Assembly: GCF_964656455.1 (NCBI RefSeq)
Contig: NC_135715.1
Coordinates: 165,632,437 to 165,696,436 of the forward strand
DNA: 64,000 bases
From: Halichoerus grypus
Lineage: Eukaryota; Chordata; Mammalia; Carnivora; Phocidae
Reading direction: 5' to 3'
The notes below the pieces were generated by a model. That model was not told where the DNA came from and made no database searches. It worked only from the letters and a program-made list of their open reading frames with translations. A program made the translations under genes and the position numbers. Position 1 is the first letter of the stretch. Every line of letters begins with the position of its first letter. Of this stretch, positions 59,600-64,000 are shown piece by piece.

Positions 59600-62500
59600 A
59601 TCACCAGCAATTACCTAGATCTATGGTATTATGAGGTCTGCAAGAGAGAATTTTGTTTAAAAAACTAATTTTTTAAAATGGTCCAAGAAGACAAGGAGAT
59701 CATGCTGTCCTCTCTTTAGTATGCAGATCGTATCTGTGCATGACTATTATGGAAGTGCAACCAGACAATTACATGTCTATCCAAGCATGCAGGAGACAGC
59801 TTTACCGACAAACATCACTATCCCTGCACATTGGAGCCTTGTTCCTTCATCTGATTCTCACTCCCTCCTGCAGCCATCTTTCTAGACAGGGTGCAGCTTC
59901 AAATTAGAGGTGCTGTGGAGTCAGATCAGTGGCCTTGGCCCCTTCCCTGCACCACCCTAAGGTTACCTCCCATCAGTCATTCCTGATGACCAACCTGGCT
60001 GAAACCATGTGGGGAGGGACAGAAGGGCAGACAGAAAGGGCAGAAAACACCCACCTTCTTTACCCTCTCCCCTGTGCCTGCTTTCCTGAGCTCCCTAGGC
60101 CATCTCATCTGTGACCTCACTTCTGTAACCAGGCACCATTCAGAACAATTTAAAAACCCATGACCCCCGAGATGATTTATCATTCAGAAGCTTCTCCAAG
60201 TTTTCTGGTGCCCAAACTCTCTCCTGAAGTGGACAGACCCTTTAGGAAAGAAACACCTGTTGTTTGGGACTTGTTTTCCCCAACTATTGGCTTTCTAGAA
60301 CATAAATCATGAAGTCACTTGCCACATCTTTTCCCTTTGGACTCGAATGCTCTGAGAAGTTGGTTTCTCATCCTTGAACCCACAAAAATGCAGTTCGTAG
60401 AGAATGGAGTATAAGAAAGCTGGGGGGAGAAGGAGTAGTTCCCTTGCTATTGTGTGTGAATACTTTCATTTGACTACTATTAATACTAATGAGGGTGCTC
60501 TGCCAAAGTCCCTGTGCACTGAGATGAAAATATATGCTTTGGTATAGAAATTTCCTGTTACACTGTTGATAATTCATTGTATGTTGTGATCAACTTATAC
60601 TGTAATAATGGCACTTATACATCACACTTTGAAGATGCTTTTTATTGACTTAATGTGAATATTATTGCCATCGTTTATTACAGAGAAGTATCTTATAGTA
60701 ATTGAAATACAATATGGTGTCATTAATCATCCTGAATACAAAATGTTAACTTTAAACTGGTCACACTGTATTAAATGCTCCTCTAACCATAAAGCAATTT
60801 GATTTGTGAGTCTGTAAAAAGCTGGATGTTTAGGATTTAGTGTAACTAGCACTTGGAACTCATTTCTCTATTATATGTCTCAACAGTTTGCTTTACCTGA
60901 AGTTAAGTTTTATTGTTTTGTTTGGGTACGTTTTCCCTTCCAATATGTGCTTCACTGGATACATGATTGTTTGAAGTCATTCTCCCAAAACAGGAGAACA
61001 GGACAATTTCCTCATCTCTGTGTATTGACCCTGAGAATCAGCTAGCTACCTTATGCACATTTTCAATATTTACCACATCGGGACCTCAATAAAGTGGTAC
61101 TGTCAGACCAAAAAAAAAAAAAAATCACTGGAAGTGAGATGGAGCGATGATTGCAGACCTCAGTCCACACATCACTCCGGTGTGCCCTGTTCCAGAAGCC
61201 CCATTTGTTACCATGCATCAGGCAGCGACTGAGATCTCATAAGTTAAATGATTAGGGGGTCTTGTGTTTCCTTTCACACAGCTAAGTGTGTCAGATGACA
61301 ATGATAGGTAGAAACATTTCCACTTTTCTCTTTGGGCTGAGTGATACACAAAGGGAGAGTAGCTGTTTGGTCTGGGAGATAATATTTACCTGGTTCCTAA
61401 GAAACATTTCAGTCCACCTTTAACTTGCCTTTTATATCAGAAAATATATCTTCGGCATATGATACTTTATCTACATTATTAAATAGTTTTCTTTATTCCA
61501 GTCATTTATAAAAATAACTCACTGGGTAGTATTCTCATATTTTAAAAATCTGTACTGTAATTCCATTTCTGTTGAAAGTCTTTTTGTGGATTACAGAAGT
61601 AATGCCTACTCATTATAGATAATCTGCAAAATACAAAGAAAAACTTAAATCACCCATAATGTCTCCAGGCAATATTTTCAAAGGCCCATGTAACCATTTT
61701 GAATCATACGGAGATGTTTAAAACACTCACTGAAGACTGTTTCCTTTCCTTTTCATTTGGAATAAACCGCTAAGCAGTTTAGGACCCTCTGTGTGATAGG
61801 TAACAGAGTGATTCCGTGTCATTTCAAATTCAACTTTTGTCAGTAGTATTTCTCTTCATAGGGACATTTATTTTTGACCACTTTGCAAAGAGATTAAAAT
61901 GAAAATGTACGAAGTGTCCCAGAAGGTAGTCTGCTTTGAAAAGCTGTTTACTTGCCTCAGGCATGATTTGGGAGGGTAAAGGTCAAGGATGAGTCACAAG
62001 AAAGCCCCATGGGCTGTCCATTCAGATGGGCTCAATACTCTTTCATCTCTCTCTGTTTTCGTTGACACCAGCTGTGTCTACCTTAATCCTCCCTGTGAGT
62101 TTACATCTTTTTTCTTAATAATCTATAAGCAAACCATAGAAAAGAGGCATGTGTTGACTAGAAAGTAATGGTTGGGGAGCAGGTGATGGGAAGAAAAGGC
62201 AAAGGAAAAAAAGTGTAATGGGTAGCAAATTCCTTTTTATAAAATGTCAGAGAAGCCAACAGCATATTTAATGAGCCTTGATTTGACTCAAAGCATCAGT
62301 GGAAGCTACGGTTCTTAAACATCATCCAATACCTGAAACAAAGGAATGTTAATATCCCAAATCTCTGACAAGAATCTCAAAGTACTTCCCACAAATTATC
62401 TTTTTTTGTAAGTGTCATAGAGGACAAATATGTTTCATGATTTTGAAGGCGTTAATGACCATTAACATGGAATATAATTAGCCTAGTAGATGCTATGTAA

Positions 62501-63570
62501 TGCTGGTATTTTGCAAACATGTTTCCAGTAAATAGCACTACCTAAGTAAGTTGTGCTACTTTAATTCCCCTTTTCCTAATAGGGATGAAATGGTATTTTA
62601 ATGGATTTCTGAACCCTTCAGTGTGTAAAGGATAAGAAGTAGGAGGTAGAAGGAAAATCAGTGCATCTTGGTCAAATCTCCTGGTCCAAAGGATATGTGA
62701 ATGCATTGACAGGATAAGAGGGGAGGGTCTGAAAGAGAAAAAAAAAAAAAGAACAAAGACAACAAAAGTCCTGAAAATACACTGTCATGACCAACTATCT
62801 GAAGAATCCAATTAAGAACATATTAATTGAGTGACATCTAGGTTGGTACATTCACTGATGGACAATGCCTGATTGTGGTTCCACCTGCAGAAGGCAGCAG
62901 GTTGGAACCCTGTGTTGAGGTTTATAGAAAAAACAGTGCTGATGCTGTGATCTACAAGGAAAAACAGGGCAACAAAAGCATCAAAGACAGAGAATACCCT
63001 AGGCAACATCTAGGGAATTTTCAGCATATTATTATTTCATTTCTCTTTCAAAGGAAAAAAAACAATCTTTAATATGAACTGCCAAGGTGGGGGTGGGGTG
63101 GGGAAAGGAGGGAAGGGGCATCTCTCCAGAGAGACAGGAGCCTGGCCTGGAAGTGATGGGCAAGGCTGAGATGCTGAGTGCTCTGCAGTAACCCATGGCA
63201 ACAGCCATTCCCAGAACAGCTGTCAAGTAGTGACTTAAATGGATGACCCTAGTGCTGGGTTTGTTTTTATTTGGTTGCTTGTTTTTTAACCCTGATATAT
63301 AGCTCTGAACACCAAGGAACTCTCTTTTTTGGAAGAAATAAACTGGCAAATATTTTAGGTTCTGAATGCACCTTTTCTGAAATACCCAAGGGAAACAATT
63401 TTGCTTCCAGGAGCACCAAAGAACTGGTTAATGTATTACCGTTAAAAGCCCAAATCCCAAAATTTAGTACATGTCTTGTGCAAGTACTATCATTCTAATT
63501 AATGCTTTCTGCCACTTTTAAGAAAATAGTGCTGCGTGCCCCGTTTCTCCCCTCCTATTCTAGCCCAGCC
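59600..63570. other. Mostly unique region without recognised genes
   Basis: No can-SINE, L1 or LTR was recognised over about 4 kb. It contains a poly(A) signal followed by an A run at 61.09 kb (separate entry) and an A run at about 62743-62755. Open frames are short and without homology. Confidence 0.55.
61088..61124 (+). other. AATAAA followed by a genomic A15 run
   Basis: AATAAA at 61088-61093, 16 bases of ordinary sequence, then 15 A (61110-61124). This spacing is that of a polyadenylated mRNA end copied into DNA, suggesting the 3' end of a processed retrocopy. I could not identify the parent gene, the 5' limit or a target-site duplication, so chance cannot be excluded. Confidence 0.35.
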
Positions 63571-63574
63571 GAGG

Positions 63575-63808
63575 CACATTACCTGGATCTGAGCCCTAAC
63601 TCCTCCACCAATTAGTTATCTATTTCAAGGCAGCCATGGACCATCTCCATACCTCAGTTTATATAGCTAGAAAATGAGGGTAATCATATGACCTACTTGC
63701 TAGCAATACTGTGAGAATTAAATGAGTTCATGCAGGTAGAGCACTTAGCACAGTGCATGGCTCATGAGAAATGTCCGGTAAAAGTTAGCTAGCTATTATT
63801 ACCATATT
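63575..63808 (+). mobile_element. MIR, near full length
   Basis: Sense MIR: ACCTGGATCTGAGCCCTAAC, TACCTCAGTTTATATAGCTA, GAAAATGAGGGTAATCATAT, GTGAGAATTAAATGAGTTCA, GCACTTAGCACAGTGCATGG and a TTAGCTAGCTATTATTACC end. Confidence 0.9.
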
Positions 63809-64000
63809 TTATCAAAAGCAAAATGCCATCCATTGTACAATACACCATTATTTTATGTGCCACTAAGAAAGAAAAATTGATGCCAATAAATTACAATACT
63901 TCCTTGCAGTTTTTCATTTTATACCATTTCAAAAGTTCTTTGAAACTTATTAGATATGTATTTTATCATATATCCCTCTTGTACATACATTAAAAGGGAA

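Overview
This is a mammalian nuclear window from a carnivore, most likely a caniform of the arctoid group (bear, seal or mustelid type). Evidence: seven tRNA-derived can-SINEs (SINEC type, CT-rich tail, AAATAAATAAA end), young carnivore-type L1 elements, and very old MIR, L2, MER5-like and MaLR-type repeats shared by eutherians. There is no prokaryotic or viral gene system.

The only host protein-coding sequence I can support is the first coding exon of KLF7 (Krueppel-like factor 7), minus strand, 9612-9713. It encodes 34 residues and ends in a clean GT splice donor. The gene runs leftward out of the window, so 1-9611 is the 5' part of a long intron. This intron part has no can-SINE or young L1. 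A 5' leader and a CpG island (about 10.3-11.4 kb) lie to the right. The island holds CCAAT boxes on both strands, a GC box, a CRE-like site and, facing away from KLF7, a TATA box next to a perfect MEF2 motif and overlapping a CArG-like motif. It looks like a bidirectional promoter, with KLF7 to the left and an unidentified, probably non-coding, transcript to the right.

From about 11.4 kb to the end the window is intergenic, or intron of that unidentified transcript. By region: 12-15 kb old MIRs; 15.6-24.9 kb five can-SINEs, a truncated L1 and an old HAL1/L1M-like element split by a solo LTR; 25-34 kb MaLR-type LTRs and another truncated L1; 34-39.5 kb mostly unique AT-rich DNA; 39.5-43.5 kb an LTR, an L2, a can-SINE and a unique block that looks regulatory; 44.05-51.06 kb a complete 7.0-kb L1 in minus orientation with an 18-bp target-site duplication, inserted just past an older MIR; 51.6-59.6 kb many MIR/L2 fragments, a tiny L1 tail and a can-SINE; 59.6-64 kb mostly unique DNA with a possible retrocopy 3' end near 61.1 kb.

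The large L1 is dead. Reading frame continuity shows two nonsense codons and two single-base frameshifts in ORF2, one of each in ORF1, and Tyr in place of the expected catalytic Asp in the endonuclease. The points most worth checking are the divergent promoter, the duplicated 3'UTR module that separates two L1 groups in the window, the tandem duplication in the L1 5'UTR, and two unique blocks that may be enhancers. I found no convincing new biological system.
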